A stretch of 64,000 bases of DNA from positions 32,587 through 96,586 of the forward strand of contig DASTCX010000007.1 of the NCBI GenBank assembly GCA_035710745.1, in the 5' to 3' direction. This document shows positions 1 to 8,864 of this stretch, in pieces. The position numbers and the translations under genes were made by a program. Every line of letters starts with the position of its first letter. The first letter of the stretch is position 1. The stretch is from Candidatus Eremiobacteraceae bacterium. GTDB taxonomy: Bacteria > Vulcanimicrobiota > Vulcanimicrobiia > Eremiobacterales > Eremiobacteraceae. The notes below the pieces were generated by a model. It was not told the origin of the DNA. It was given only the letters and a program-made list of their open reading frames with translations, and did no database searches.

Positions 1-1159
1 GCCGGAACGACTCGGTCGCGGCGATCGCGCGCTCGACGAAAAGCGCTATCGCTCCGTGACGCATCGCCTCCTCAGCGCTCAGCCGTCGCGTCGCTTCCGG
101 CACGGCAAGCGACGCGACGCGATGGACGGCCTCGCCGGCTATGCCGAGACCTTGGCGTGTCGTCGCGATGATCCGGACGTGCGGACAACTACGCAGGATA
201 GCGTCGATAAGGCGCGCGGCCGGCTCGACGACGTGCTCGCAATTGTCGAAGATGATGAGGGCGCGGCGCGCCTTGAGCGCGTGGACGATCGCCTCGGTCA
301 TCGTCCGATTCGCGGCCTCGCTGACGTGGAAGATCGACGCGACCGTGCTCGGGATCAGATCGTTGTCGGACAGCGGTGCGAGTTCGACGAGCCAAACGCC
401 GTCTTCGTAGCGATCGAGCAGGTCGGCGCCGACCTGGAGCGCGAGCCGCGTCTTGCCGACGCCGCCCGCGCCGACGAGCGTGACGAGCCGATGTTTCGCG
501 AGCAGCTCGGAAACGTTGAGTATGTCGATATCGCGGCCGACGAAGCTCGTGATCTGCAAAGGCAGGTTGTTCGGGAGCGCTTCGAGCGAGCGGAGCGGCG
601 GAAACTCCGAAGCGAGGCCGGGTGCGACCAGCTGATAGACTTGCTCCGGGTGCGTCAGGTCTTTGAGACGGTGCTCGCCCAGATCGCGCAGCGCCGCGCG
701 CGGCGGCAACTCGCCCTGCGAGAGGTCGGCGCTCGCGCCCGACACGAGCACTTGGCCGCCGTGGCCTATCGCGAGAAGCCTGGCGACGCGGTTGACGGCG
801 GGTCCGAAGTAGTCGCCATCTCGCTCGTCGGTATGCCCGGTGTGGATCGCCATGCGCACCTTGAGGCCGTCGACATCAGTCCAATCCTCGGCTTCGAGCC
901 GCTGTTGGGCGTCGAGCGACGCGCCGATCGCGTCGGCGACGTTGTGGAACGCCGCGCAAAACGCGTCGCCCACCGTCTTGAAGACGTGGCCGTCGTGCCT
1001 TTCGATCGATGCTTGGAGGATCTCGCCGTGCCGTCGGACGGCGCCCTTCATCGCATCGCGATGACGCTCCCAGCGCTCGGTCGAACCTTCTATATCCGTG
1101 AACAGGAACGTGACCGTGCCGGTCGGCAGGTGCTTGCGGGCTGCTATCGTCTCAGACAC
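1..1159 (-). CDS. Class III nucleotide cyclase domain fused to an NB-ARC/AAA-type ATPase (C-terminus outside the window)
   Basis: Reading the minus strand from a GTG at 1159 gives an open frame of 386 codons running off the left edge. Residues about 12-180 form a class III adenylate/guanylate cyclase domain: TFLFTDIEGST (residues 17-27, first metal Asp 22) and FKTVGDAF (second metal Asp 65). A P-loop ATPase follows, with Walker A GAGGVGKTR near residue 235 and a hydrophobic Walker B ending in IIFDNCEH. This matches the large cyclase-ATPase signal proteins in which the ATPase is followed by TPR-like repeats; that part would lie beyond base 1. The natural ligand is unknown. The plus-strand frame over the same bases is an antisense shadow. 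Start choice is moderately certain. Confidence 0.85.
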   Translation of the reverse strand, partial: MSETIAARKHLPTGTVTFLFTDIEGSTERWERHRDAMKGAVRRHGEILQASIERHDGHVFKTVGDAFCAAFHNVADAIGASLDAQQRLEAEDWTDVDGLKVRMAIHTGHTDERDGDYFGPAVNRVARLLAIGHGGQVLVSGASADLSQGELPPRAALRDLGEHRLKDLTHPEQVYQLVAPGLASEFPPLRSLEALPNNLPLQITSFVGRDIDILNVSELLAKHRLVTLVGAGGVGKTRLALQVGADLLDRYEDGVWLVELAPLSDNDLIPSTVASIFHVSEAANRTMTEAIVHALKARRALIIFDNCEHVVEPAARLIDAILRSCPHVRIIATTRQGLGIAGEAVHRVASLAVPEATRRLSAEEAMRHGAIALFVERAIAATESFR

Positions 1160-1262
1160 TGTCGCTCTTTCGAAGCATACGCCAGGTTCATACGCGACAA
1201 CCGGAGGCTGATAGACCAGCCCCCGCCATCGCATCGAGACTTCGCCTCGTCAACGGCGCTTC

Positions 1263-2453
1263 CTAGGTTTGCGTTGTTTTAAGGCGCTTGAACGCGTTGA
1301 AGATAGCGATGTCGTATACGATTTTAAGGCCACCCGCGATGAAGAACGGCGCGCCGATGGCCGCCGTCGCGAGCGAGAGGCCTGAGAAGACGGGCGCTAC
1401 TGCAGCCGCCGCCGGCCGCACCGCATTCGTCAGCGCGGCTGCGTGCACGCGCTCCGACGGAGGTACCGCGTCCATCGCGAATGCTTGGCGCGTCGGCACG
1501 TCCATCTGCGAGAGCGCGAAGCGCGCCAACAGCACGGCCGTCGCCGACTCGAAGGTCGGCATGAGCGGCACCATGCACAACAATATGTTCGACGGCAAGT
1601 GCGTGAAGACCATCGTCCTCAGCAGGCCGATCTTCGTGGAGAGCCACGCCGCGACGGGATACGAAAGCGCCGAGAGCGTGTTCGCCGCGAAGAGCACGAT
1701 CGCGAGTATCTGCTGATCCGCGCCGTACCGCACGTGCAGCCAGTACGCGAGAAAGCTCTGGACGACGAATCCTCCGGCGAGCGCATCAACCCCGAAGAGC
1801 GCTGCGAGCCGCTCGGAGGTGCCGAACCGGAAGCCGGCGCGCGCGCGCGTTTCTTGCGGCGCCGACGCCGGCGTCGGTATCGCCGGCATCGTGGTGTAGA
1901 GCAAGGCGAGGATGACGCCGCACGATGCGTACGCCCATGGGATCCACGGGGTCGAGATCGCGCCTGCCGCGAGCGCGCCGAAGGCGAGCGCGAAGGCGCC
2001 GGCAAGGTTGTAGTTCGCGAATGCGTGGGCGCCAGGAGTCGACGACGACGAAGCGATCGCGTGTTGTTCGATCGCCGCGAACGGGCCGACCTCTTGGCCG
2101 CCCGCGTTCAGCGTGCCGGAAAGGCATGCGATGAGGATAGCGATCGGACGGTCGTGGATCGATAGGAGCGCTCCTGCAGCGGACATGGCGAAGGCCGCGA
2201 TGACCAGCGTCGACCGAGCGCCGGATTTTCGGACGAGCTGGGCGGACACCGTCAGGTACACGGCGCCGGCGAGGAGCGCAAGGCTCAACGTCGCTCCGAT
2301 CGCGAGCGGTCCAAAACCCGCGCTTGCGAGATAGAGCGCGAAGGCGACCGAGAGCAGACCGTAGCCGAACGAGCGGACGACCTTCGCCGCGACGACGAAG
2401 GCGAACATGCGCGCTATCGGACCACCCGCTCCTTCACGCGTGTCTGGCACCAT
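1263..2453 (-). CDS. MFS transporter, last gene of the chromate operon
   Basis: This 396-residue hydrophobic protein has about 12 predicted membrane segments in two halves with a polar loop near residue 200, the usual length and layout of a major facilitator carrier. The sequence does not identify its substrate. The ATG at 2453 lies inside the preceding ChrB-domain gene (40-bp overlap), so it is translationally coupled to the chromate cluster. MFS genes of this sort accompany chrB/chrA in other bacteria, and a role in chromate or related oxyanion efflux is inference from that context. It is the last gene on this strand before the opposite-domain cyclase gene. Confidence 0.82.
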   Translation of the reverse strand: MVPDTREGAGGPIARMFAFVVAAKVVRSFGYGLLSVAFALYLASAGFGPLAIGATLSLALLAGAVYLTVSAQLVRKSGARSTLVIAAFAMSAAGALLSIHDRPIAILIACLSGTLNAGGQEVGPFAAIEQHAIASSSSTPGAHAFANYNLAGAFALAFGALAAGAISTPWIPWAYASCGVILALLYTTMPAIPTPASAPQETRARAGFRFGTSERLAALFGVDALAGGFVVQSFLAYWLHVRYGADQQILAIVLFAANTLSALSYPVAAWLSTKIGLLRTMVFTHLPSNILLCMVPLMPTFESATAVLLARFALSQMDVPTRQAFAMDAVPPSERVHAAALTNAVRPAAAAVAPVFSGLSLATAAIGAPFFIAGGLKIVYDIAIFNAFKRLKTTQT

Positions 2454-2860
2454 GCGTAGAGCGCGTCGTACATCGGTGTCTCGAGCGCCAGCTTCCGGTG
2501 ATCGTCATCGCCATGGAGCGTCGCGAATCCGTGAGCGATGGCGCGCAAACCAGCAGCCTCGGGTTCGATGCCGATGTCTTCGGGCACGTCAGCGCCATGG
2601 ACGATCCGCCCGACGAGCTCGAGCGCTGGGTCTTCGACCTTGCTCCAAACGAGGATGGATTCGAAGCTGCATCGCCCGGCGACGTGGCCGAGCTCTACGC
2701 CCGGCACGTCGTACGGCGTCGCTCCTTCCGCTTGCGCGACGCGCATGACGTCCTCGCGCTCGACGTACAAGAACTCGGCGTCCGGATCGACGAAGCGTTT
2801 GATAAGCCATGGGCAGGCTATCCGATCGACGTTTGCGTTCTTCTTCGTGACATATTTCAC
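2414..2860 (-). CDS. Stand-alone ChrB C-terminal-domain protein (chromate resistance)
   Basis: This 148-residue protein begins VTKKNANVDRIACPWLIKRF, which aligns by eye with the C-terminal domain of the full ChrB at 4096-5043 (VTRRDVYVDRMASAWLIRRF). Both share the later features F-D/E-, EIVHD/RIVHG and a terminal LY..L block. It lacks the N-terminal ChrB regulatory half, so it is a single-domain paralogue of about half length. It starts with GTG at 2860 after a GGGAGAG ribosome site, 30 bases after chrA stops. In other operons the ChrB C-terminal domain is required for chromate resistance, but its biochemistry is not settled. Here it may act as an enzyme-like or sensor accessory to ChrA; this is inferred. 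Confidence 0.85.
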   Translation of the reverse strand: MKYVTKKNANVDRIACPWLIKRFVDPDAEFLYVEREDVMRVAQAEGATPYDVPGVELGHVAGRCSFESILVWSKVEDPALELVGRIVHGADVPEDIGIEPEAAGLRAIAHGFATLHGDDDHRKLALETPMYDALYAWCQTRVKERVVR

Positions 2861-2890
2861 GGCGACTCTCCCTTGACTCGAGTTGAAAAG

Positions 2891-4099
2891 CTAATGAAGC
2901 AGCCACTGCGGCTGCAGGATCGGATAGGCGATGAGCCCGATCGCCGCGCCGCACGCGACGAGCACCGCGTCGTGTACGCGTTTGAGGAAGAAGGTCGAGG
3001 CGAGGGCGCCGCAACCAAGGGCGACAGTCAGCACGTCTCCGATCGCCGTCCGGCCCACGAGGTACGACGTACCGACGAGCACCCCGACCACCGCGACGGT
3101 GACCCCGCGGACGAAACCTTGCAGTCGCGAGTTCGATCGGTAGCGTCGCAGCAGCGGCGTTCCGATGACGGTGAACAAGAACGACGGTGAGAAGATCCCC
3201 ACCGTCGCTGCGAACGCACCCGCGAGGCCGCTCATGAGGTAGCCGACGAACGTCGCGGTGATGACGACCGGTCCCGGCGTCATCATCCCGATGGCGACGG
3301 AATCGAGGAACTGGCGCTCGCCGAGCCAGTGATATTGGTCGACGACGTACGCTTTGAGGAAGGGCACGATGACGAGCCCGCTGCCGAACACGAGCAACCC
3401 TGTCCGGAAGAAAAACCAGAACAGCTGGAGCGGCAACACCCCGCTCGTTCCGAGCGCGAGCGCGCCGAACAGCGGGAAGACCGAACGCGACACGATCGGC
3501 TTTGGCGCGCGCGAGCCGCCGCCGACCGACGGACCATCCGGGCGCGCGAAAAGAAATATGCCGATGATGCCGGCGGCGACGAAGATCACGGTCAGCTCGC
3601 GTTGCACGACGAGCGTTATCGCGCATGCGACCGCCGCCATGACCCACGCGAGCACATCCGTCCTGATGGTCTTCTGAGCCAAGTTCCAGCACGCTTTGAC
3701 GATGAGCGCGACGACGACCGGGCCGACGCCATAGAAGAGACCGCGCACTTCCCACGCGTTCTCGTAGCGGACGTAGAACCAGCCCGCGACGACGACGATG
3801 ATGAAAGGCGCCGCCGCGAAGGCCAGCGCGGCCGTTAGCGCGCCGCCGAGGCCGCGCAGCACGTAGCCGCAGTAGATGCCGAGCTGATATGCGAGCGGGC
3901 CGGGGCAGGCGGTCGCGATCGCCAGCCCTTCATCGTACTCTTGAGGCGAGAGCCAGCGACGATCGTCGACGAGGTCGGCGCGCATGTGATTCGCGAGCGC
4001 GACCGGGCCGCCGAATCCGAGCGCGCCAAGCCGAAGATAGTAGAGCGCTATGTCGACGACGCTCGGCCGAGGCCTCGCGTCATGTGTTGTTCCCGTCAT
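2891..4099 (-). CDS. chrA: Chromate transporter ChrA
   Basis: This 402-residue membrane protein has the two-domain CHR architecture. The N-terminal half carries the signature stretch LGALGFGGPVALANHM near residue 30, followed by WLSPQEYDEGLAIATACPGP. The C-terminal half carries the related FWFFFRTGLLVFGSGLVIVPF and GMMTPGPV near residue 265. Members of this family export chromate from the cytoplasm, lowering intracellular Cr(VI). The ATG at 4099 overlaps the chrB stop by 4 bp (ATGA), so the two are co-translated. Length and motifs are typical of long-chain ChrA. The N- and C-halves resemble each other, as expected for an inverted-topology duplication. Confidence 0.95.
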   Translation of the reverse strand: MTGTTHDARPRPSVVDIALYYLRLGALGFGGPVALANHMRADLVDDRRWLSPQEYDEGLAIATACPGPLAYQLGIYCGYVLRGLGGALTAALAFAAAPFIIVVVAGWFYVRYENAWEVRGLFYGVGPVVVALIVKACWNLAQKTIRTDVLAWVMAAVACAITLVVQRELTVIFVAAGIIGIFLFARPDGPSVGGGSRAPKPIVSRSVFPLFGALALGTSGVLPLQLFWFFFRTGLLVFGSGLVIVPFLKAYVVDQYHWLGERQFLDSVAIGMMTPGPVVITATFVGYLMSGLAGAFAATVGIFSPSFLFTVIGTPLLRRYRSNSRLQGFVRGVTVAVVGVLVGTSYLVGRTAIGDVLTVALGCGALASTFFLKRVHDAVLVACGAAIGLIAYPILQPQWLLH

Positions 4100-5043
4100 C
4101 GCTTGCGCTTCTTGCCCAGGAGCTGGTATAAGCCGTCGAAGATCGGTGCGCTGCGCTCGAGCCGACCCTTGTCATTGTCGAGCGCAAGGGCGATGCCTTG
4201 TAGCACCCGCTCTATCCCGGCCGTCTCCGGCCGCTCGAATTTCGAATCTTTCAAGTCGATATCGTGGACGATCTCTCCGATAGGCGCGAGGGCGGGATCG
4301 TCCAACCCGGCTCGTTCGGAAAGCACCTCGAACGTGCAGCGGTCGCCTTCGTGGGTGAACTCGCCGCCGAACATATCGAAGCGGATCTCGCCGCGCCGAG
4401 GCTCGTATTTCTTGCTCGGCACGAACTTGAATCTCGCCGAAGGATCGATGAAGCGACGGATGAGCCACGCGCTCGCCATCCGGTCGACGTAGACGTCTCG
4501 ACGCGTGACCCACGTCTTGCCCTTCAGATCGCGTGCGGCCGGCACGCTGCGGCGCTTGTTCTCTTTGTCGCCCCGCTCGAGCCGCCCGACCGACGTCAGT
4601 GCCTCCGAACGAGAGGCGGCCTTGAAGAAGTCGATCGCGGTCGTCTCTGCGAGTCGGCGTTTGAGGCGTTCGATCTCGTCGGCGAGCCCAGGCATGGCGG
4701 CATCTTTACGGCCGAGGTCCGCTCCGATCCGACGCGCATCTGCCGCGATCGCCCGATAATCTGCGTCGCGTGCCGCGCGGAACGCCGCTTCGACTTGTTC
4801 GTCGCTCAAGCCGTGCACGAATGATGCCTCGCAGATCGACGCCTCGCCGCCGCCCTGTTCGATCTCGCGGACGACCCACACGAGATCCTCAAGCGCCTGT
4901 TCGCCGGCCGCCATCGCGTAGACGGAGTTCTTTATCTGCAGCGCGCCGAGGCGCTGCAGCCGCCGCCAGACCTTCACGCGCAGGTAGCTCGGCGTCCGTG
5001 GGATCTGGTGGATCAGCAGAAGCCAGCGGTTCTTAGCGGCCAA
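4096..5043 (-). CDS. chrB: ChrB, chromate resistance and regulatory protein
   Basis: This 315-residue protein has both ChrB regions. The N-terminal half starts RWLLLIHQIPRTPSYLRVKVWRRL and resembles the winged-helix-like ChrB N-terminal domain. The C-terminal half from about residue 170 (VTRRDVYVDRMASAWLIRRFIDP) is the ChrB C-terminal domain, duplicated as the separate gene at 2414-2860. ChrB of other bacteria is a chromate-responsive regulator of its own operon. The start is a TTG at 5043 preceded by CGGAG; no better in-frame start lies upstream. It is the first gene of the operon chrB-chrA-chrB(C)-MFS, and a promoter with a central palindrome lies 55-83 bp upstream. Confidence 0.92.
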   Translation of the reverse strand: MAAKNRWLLLIHQIPRTPSYLRVKVWRRLQRLGALQIKNSVYAMAAGEQALEDLVWVVREIEQGGGEASICEASFVHGLSDEQVEAAFRAARDADYRAIAADARRIGADLGRKDAAMPGLADEIERLKRRLAETTAIDFFKAASRSEALTSVGRLERGDKENKRRSVPAARDLKGKTWVTRRDVYVDRMASAWLIRRFIDPSARFKFVPSKKYEPRRGEIRFDMFGGEFTHEGDRCTFEVLSERAGLDDPALAPIGEIVHDIDLKDSKFERPETAGIERVLQGIALALDNDKGRLERSAPIFDGLYQLLGKKRKR

Positions 5044-5098
5044 GGCGCTCCGTCGCCCGCATCCAAAATCCTCGGGAGGATGTTATGGGCAAGATGAG

Positions 5099-5126
5099 TG
5101 TATATAACAAGTGTATCACATGTCAA
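5099..5126 (-). promoter_or_regulatory. Predicted chrB operon promoter with a palindrome in the spacer
   Basis: On the minus strand TTGACA (5126-5121) is followed after 16 bases by TATACA (5104-5099), a good sigma-70 pair. The spacer and -35 are overlapped by ACAAGTGTATCACATGT (5107-5123), an imperfect palindrome with one mismatch per arm. A repressor bound there would block the promoter. ChrB is the natural candidate because its family autoregulates, but this is inference. Confidence 0.6.
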
Positions 5127-5133
5127 TAAGAAA

Positions 5134-6186
5134 ATGAATCACATGCGCTATCCTGTGCGCCGTCGAACCCGGCGGCTGCTTGTCGTCCTCGCCGCGATGC
5201 TCGCCGTCTGCGGGGCTTCGTCGACGACTCTGGCGGCATCCGGCGAACCGCGCTTGCCGCTGCGCGCGCTCGCCGACATCGCCGTCGAGCCTGCAGGTCG
5301 CGGATTTGCCGGCCAAACGCCGAGGATGGACTACGAGAGCATCGATCCCCGCAGGCACGTGTTATTCGTCGCATATCTCGGCGCGGACGAAGTCGTGGCG
5401 GTCGACATCGCCAAGAACGCCGTGGTAGGGCACATCACCGGTCTGCGCGCCGTTCATGGCGTGCTTGCCATACCATCGCTGCATCGCGTCTACGCGTCGG
5501 CTACGGGGACAGACGAGGTCGCGACGATCGATGAAGGGCACCTCAAAGTGGTCGCACGCGAGCCGGGCGGCGAATATCCCGACGGGATCGCGTACGACGC
5601 GCGGGATAACGAGATATTCGTGTCCGACGAATCCGGAGGCGCGGTCACGGTCATCGATACGACCGCGGGGACGCGTCGCCGCACGATCGACGTCGGCGGC
5701 GAGGCCGGCAACACGCAGTTCGACCCGAGGTCACGCAGGGTCTTCACCGATGTCCAAGCGCGGAACGACATCGCGGAGATCGATCCTGTTTCCGAGCGCG
5801 TCGTCGGCCGCCATCTACTCGCCGGTTGCGAGCACGACCACGGTCTTGCGCTCGATTCCGAGCGCCGGCTTGCTTTCGTCGCGTGCGACGAAAACGCGCG
5901 ACTGCTCGTGATGGATCTCGATGACTGGAAGGAGCTCGCGACGTTCGAAATCGGTGACGAGCCCGACGTCCTAGCGTTGGACCCAGGTCTAGGGCGTCTC
6001 TACGTCGCCTCGGAGAGCGGAGTCGTGTCGGTCTTCCAAGAGCACGGAAAGGTCGTAAAGCCGCTCGCTTCTGCATTCCTCGCGGACGAGGCTCACACCG
6101 TCGCCGTCGACCCGACCACGCATCGAGTATATTTCGCTCTCGAGAACGTCGACGGAAAAGCGGTCATCCGCGTCATGACGCCCTAG
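5134..6186 (+). CDS. Secreted YVTN/YncE-type beta-propeller protein
   Basis: After a signal peptide (RRRTRRLLVVLAAMLAVCG, cleavage expected near LAAS) the protein consists of repeated four-strand blades of the type HRVYASATGTDEVATIDEG and NEIFVSDESGGAVTVIDT, typical of YVTN/YncE propellers exported to the periplasm or surface. Function within this family is usually unknown. The frame extends to a GTG at 5098, but that start would lie inside the divergent chrB promoter; ATG codons at 5134 and 5143 are more plausible, neither with a strong ribosome site. It is divergent from chrB and converges with the hydrolase gene at 6173, overlapping its 3' end by 14 bp. A second propeller of this type lies at 39269-40300. 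Confidence 0.8.
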   Translation: MNHMRYPVRRRTRRLLVVLAAMLAVCGASSTTLAASGEPRLPLRALADIAVEPAGRGFAGQTPRMDYESIDPRRHVLFVAYLGADEVVAVDIAKNAVVGHITGLRAVHGVLAIPSLHRVYASATGTDEVATIDEGHLKVVAREPGGEYPDGIAYDARDNEIFVSDESGGAVTVIDTTAGTRRRTIDVGGEAGNTQFDPRSRRVFTDVQARNDIAEIDPVSERVVGRHLLAGCEHDHGLALDSERRLAFVACDENARLLVMDLDDWKELATFEIGDEPDVLALDPGLGRLYVASESGVVSVFQEHGKVVKPLASAFLADEAHTVAVDPTTHRVYFALENVDGKAVIRVMTP

Positions 6187-6850
6187 ACCCGGCGTGGGCG
6201 ATGAACCAGCGCTTCGCGAGATCGGCGGCGTGCTCGAGCGCGCCGCTCTCTTCGAACAGGTGAGTCGCGCGGGGCACGACCTCGAGCCGCACCTCGGCGG
6301 TCATCTGCTTCGCGCAATGGCGGTTGAGCTCGAGGATGATCGGGTCGGCGCCGCCGACGATGAAGAGCGTCGGGGCTTGAACGCTCGCGATCGCAGCCCC
6401 GGCCAGATCCGGCCGCCCGCCGCGCGACACGACGGCGAAGATCCTATCGGGTTTCTTCGCCGCTGCTCTTAGAACGGCGGCTGCTCCGGTGCTCGCCCCG
6501 AAATAGCCGATCCGCAGGCGAGCCGTCGCTTGCTCCGTGCTCGCCCAACGCACGATGTCGAGGATGCGCGAAGCGAGGAGTTCGATATCGAAGCGCAAGG
6601 CGAACGTCCGGCGGTCGAGCTCGTCCTCTGAAGGCGTCAGCAAGTCGGCGAGCAGCGTCGCAAAGCCGGCGTCGTTCAGCTCGCGCGCGACGGCCTGGTT
6701 GCGCGCGCTATGCCGGCCGCTCCCGCTCCCGTGCGCGAAAACGATCAGGCCGCGAGGTGAATTAGGGATGGTCAGCATCGCTGCGACGCGGCCGGAACCT
6801 CCGTCGACGTCGATGTTCGACTCGTGACCGCTCAGGTCCGGGATCTCCAC
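6173..6850 (-). CDS. Alpha/beta hydrolase (dienelactone-hydrolase-like)
   Basis: This 225-residue protein has an alpha/beta-hydrolase layout. There is a HG-containing oxyanion strand (GLIVFAHGSGSGRHSARN, residues 35-52), the nucleophile elbow GYFGASTGAAA with Ser in G-A-S-T-G near residue 119, an acid-bearing strand PTLFIVGGADPI near residue 170 and a terminal His in RATHLFEE near residue 202. This small type is often found alone or fused to phosphoribosyltransferases in other bacteria; here it is stand-alone. The substrate cannot be predicted. It starts with ATG at 6850, divergent from the phosphatase gene, and its 3' end overlaps that of the propeller gene. Confidence 0.85.
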   Translation of the reverse strand: MEIPDLSGHESNIDVDGGSGRVAAMLTIPNSPRGLIVFAHGSGSGRHSARNQAVARELNDAGFATLLADLLTPSEDELDRRTFALRFDIELLASRILDIVRWASTEQATARLRIGYFGASTGAAAVLRAAAKKPDRIFAVVSRGGRPDLAGAAIASVQAPTLFIVGGADPIILELNRHCAKQMTAEVRLEVVPRATHLFEESGALEHAADLAKRWFIAHAGSRAS

Positions 6851-7008
6851 AAGGAACGGTCTTGCGACCGCAAACGATGAGCACGGCGTCTCGAACGAGG
6901 CGCGGCGCGAACTCGACTATAGACGACCGTCTTGAAGCGCGGACGAAGAAGGTGAGAAGATGGACCCTCCAAGACGGGAAAAACTCGGCTTCGAGCGTAT
7001 TCCACGGA

Positions 7009-8541
7009 ATGCGAAGCGGCCGCACGCAACCGTCGCGCCCCGTTTGGTCCGCGCTCGGGGTCGCCGCGTTCTGCATCGTCGTCCTCGCATTTCTCACGAT
7101 CGGTCTCGCGCTGAGACAAACCGCGGACGAGTCCTTCTCGGCGCAAGCGCGCAATCGCGACGCGCGCGGCTTGATCTTCACCGCGCTCAAAGACCAGCTC
7201 GATGAAGAGACGGGCGTTCGAGGGTATCAAGCGACGCACGATCCCGTCTTCTTCGAGCCCTACGACGCAGCCCGCGCCGACATGCCCCGGACGTTGAGGG
7301 CGCTTATCGGCGATCTGAACGCGCTCGGGTTGTCCAGAGCTACGACGGCTGCTTTGGACATGATGAAGACGAACAGGCAATGGACGACCTCTGTCGCCGC
7401 GCCGCTCACGAGCACGGCTCCGGCCGACACGCTCGGGCTCGAAAAGCTGGGCAAATTCTACGTCGACCACTTCCGTCTAGACGAGAAGAACGTCGACGCC
7501 GCGCTCTCGCTCCAGTCGACGGAGTTCTACGACGAGTCGCAGCGGCAGCTCGACTACATCGGCGCGCTCGTCGTCATAGGCGCTCTGATCATCCTCGGCG
7601 TCGGCTCGATCTTCGCTCGGCTGCAGTCGCGCGCGTGGGATCGACTCGCGCAGGAACGAAACGAGGCAGAAGACGAGCGCCGGCGCACAGCGGCGCTTCG
7701 GTCCGCATACGAGACCGAGCGGCGCATCGCCGAACGTTTTCAGCGGGCGCTCGCGCATCGCGACTTCCCGCGGATCCCATGGCTGGAGTTCTCTGCGACA
7801 TACGTGCCGGCGTCGGAGGAGGCGAAGGTCGGCGGCGACTGGTACGATGTCTTCGCGCTCAGCTCGGACCGGGCGCTCGTGGTCATCGGCGACATCGCCG
7901 GGCACGGCATCGACGCAGCGCTCGCGATGAACCGGGTCCGCAATGCCGTCTTATCCGCGGCGCTCTTCCACGCCGACTCGGCCGTCATCCTCGACTACGT
8001 CAATCGAGAGGTCGTACACGACGAGTCCGTGATCATGGCCACGGCGACGGTGGGCATCGTCGATTCCCGCACGAACGTCTTCGAATATGCGAGTGCCGGC
8101 CATCCTCCGCCGGTCCTGCTGGCGACCGGCGGCCCACCTCGAATGCTCGAGGTCGGGTCACTGCCGCTCGGCGTCAGCGAGTCGACCAGGTATCGTACGA
8201 ACCGCGTCGAGAGCGCACCCGGATCGATGCTCGTCCTGTACACCGACGGCGCGATCGAGCGGACGCGCGACGTGCTCGAAGGCGAGCGACGCCTTCTCGA
8301 GGCGGTCAAGGTCGCACGCGATGGTCGCGAACCGCATCCCGCCTCGGCGATCTACCGCTCGGTCCTCGGCGGCGGCGACCGGAGTGACGACGTCGCCATC
8401 CTGACGATCTCGGTCGTCGACGAAAGAAGCCGCTGGCCGACACACGAGGTCCGATCGGCGTCGTCGCCGGAGCCTGGCACGCCGCGGACTTCGGGCGGCC
8501 CTTCGGAAGGCTTGCTCGCGCGCTTGAAGATGATAGCGTGA
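7009..8541 (+). CDS. CHASE3-domain membrane sensor with PP2C/SpoIIE serine phosphatase (RsbU-like)
   Basis: The first membrane segment (SALGVAAFCIVVLAFLTIGLAL) is followed by an extracytoplasmic CHASE3 domain with the hallmark DEETGVRGYQATHDPVF. A second membrane segment near YIGALVVIGALIILGVGSIF follows, then a short coiled-coil and a C-terminal SpoIIE phosphatase. Metal-binding motifs are GGDWYD, GDIAGHG, YTDGAIE and DDVAIL. It should dephosphorylate the STAS antagonist encoded next (8538, 4-bp overlap), releasing a sigma factor or target from the kinase at 8861. The frame is open back to a TTG at 6862, only 11 bp from the divergent gene; ATG 7009 leaves a real intergenic region and is preferred, GTG 6952 is an alternative. 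Confidence 0.88.
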   Translation: MRSGRTQPSRPVWSALGVAAFCIVVLAFLTIGLALRQTADESFSAQARNRDARGLIFTALKDQLDEETGVRGYQATHDPVFFEPYDAARADMPRTLRALIGDLNALGLSRATTAALDMMKTNRQWTTSVAAPLTSTAPADTLGLEKLGKFYVDHFRLDEKNVDAALSLQSTEFYDESQRQLDYIGALVVIGALIILGVGSIFARLQSRAWDRLAQERNEAEDERRRTAALRSAYETERRIAERFQRALAHRDFPRIPWLEFSATYVPASEEAKVGGDWYDVFALSSDRALVVIGDIAGHGIDAALAMNRVRNAVLSAALFHADSAVILDYVNREVVHDESVIMATATVGIVDSRTNVFEYASAGHPPPVLLATGGPPRMLEVGSLPLGVSESTRYRTNRVESAPGSMLVLYTDGAIERTRDVLEGERRLLEAVKVARDGREPHPASAIYRSVLGGGDRSDDVAILTISVVDERSRWPTHEVRSASSPEPGTPRTSGGPSEGLLARLKMIA

Positions 8542-8864
8542 AGACTAACGAACCGGCCGCGGTCGTGCGGCTCGACGGAGAGCTCGACGTCTCGCGCAAA
8601 GGCGAACTGCGCTCGGCCTTGCAGGGCGCGCTCCAGGCTCGATCGGTGCTTCTCGATCTTGCCGGCGTGACGTACGCCGACTCGACCGCGCTCGTCGAGC
8701 TCTTGCACTTCTGCAACGATCTCAAAGCGGCGCACGTGCCGGTCGCACTCGTCATCGTCGCTCCGCAATTCGCAAGGCTCATAAGCTACGCTGGGCTCGA
8801 CCAGGCTTTCGCCGTTTTCGTCGAACGCGATGCCGCGCTCGCGTACTTGGCGGCTCAGGCATGA
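8538..8864 (+). CDS. STAS-domain anti-sigma factor antagonist (RsbV-like)
   Basis: This 108-residue protein is a single STAS domain. The motif VLLDLAGVTYADSTALVELL (residues 35-54) carries the conserved D-S that is the phosphorylation site in SpoIIAA/RsbV proteins. It starts with GTG at 8538, overlapping the phosphatase stop by 4 bp, and its own stop overlaps the start of the kinase gene by 4 bp. The three genes therefore form a translationally coupled partner-switching module: phosphatase activates the antagonist, the antagonist sequesters the anti-sigma kinase. No sigma factor gene is present in the window, so the final target is unknown. Confidence 0.9.
   Translation: MKTNEPAAVVRLDGELDVSRKGELRSALQGALQARSVLLDLAGVTYADSTALVELLHFCNDLKAAHVPVALVIVAPQFARLISYAGLDQAFAVFVERDAALAYLAAQA

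Noticed and set aside
56..1282. Long plus-strand open frame of 408 codons over the cyclase gene
   Set aside because: It is antisense to a minus-strand frame with perfect cyclase and P-loop motifs; its own translation is low-complexity Arg-rich with no domain.
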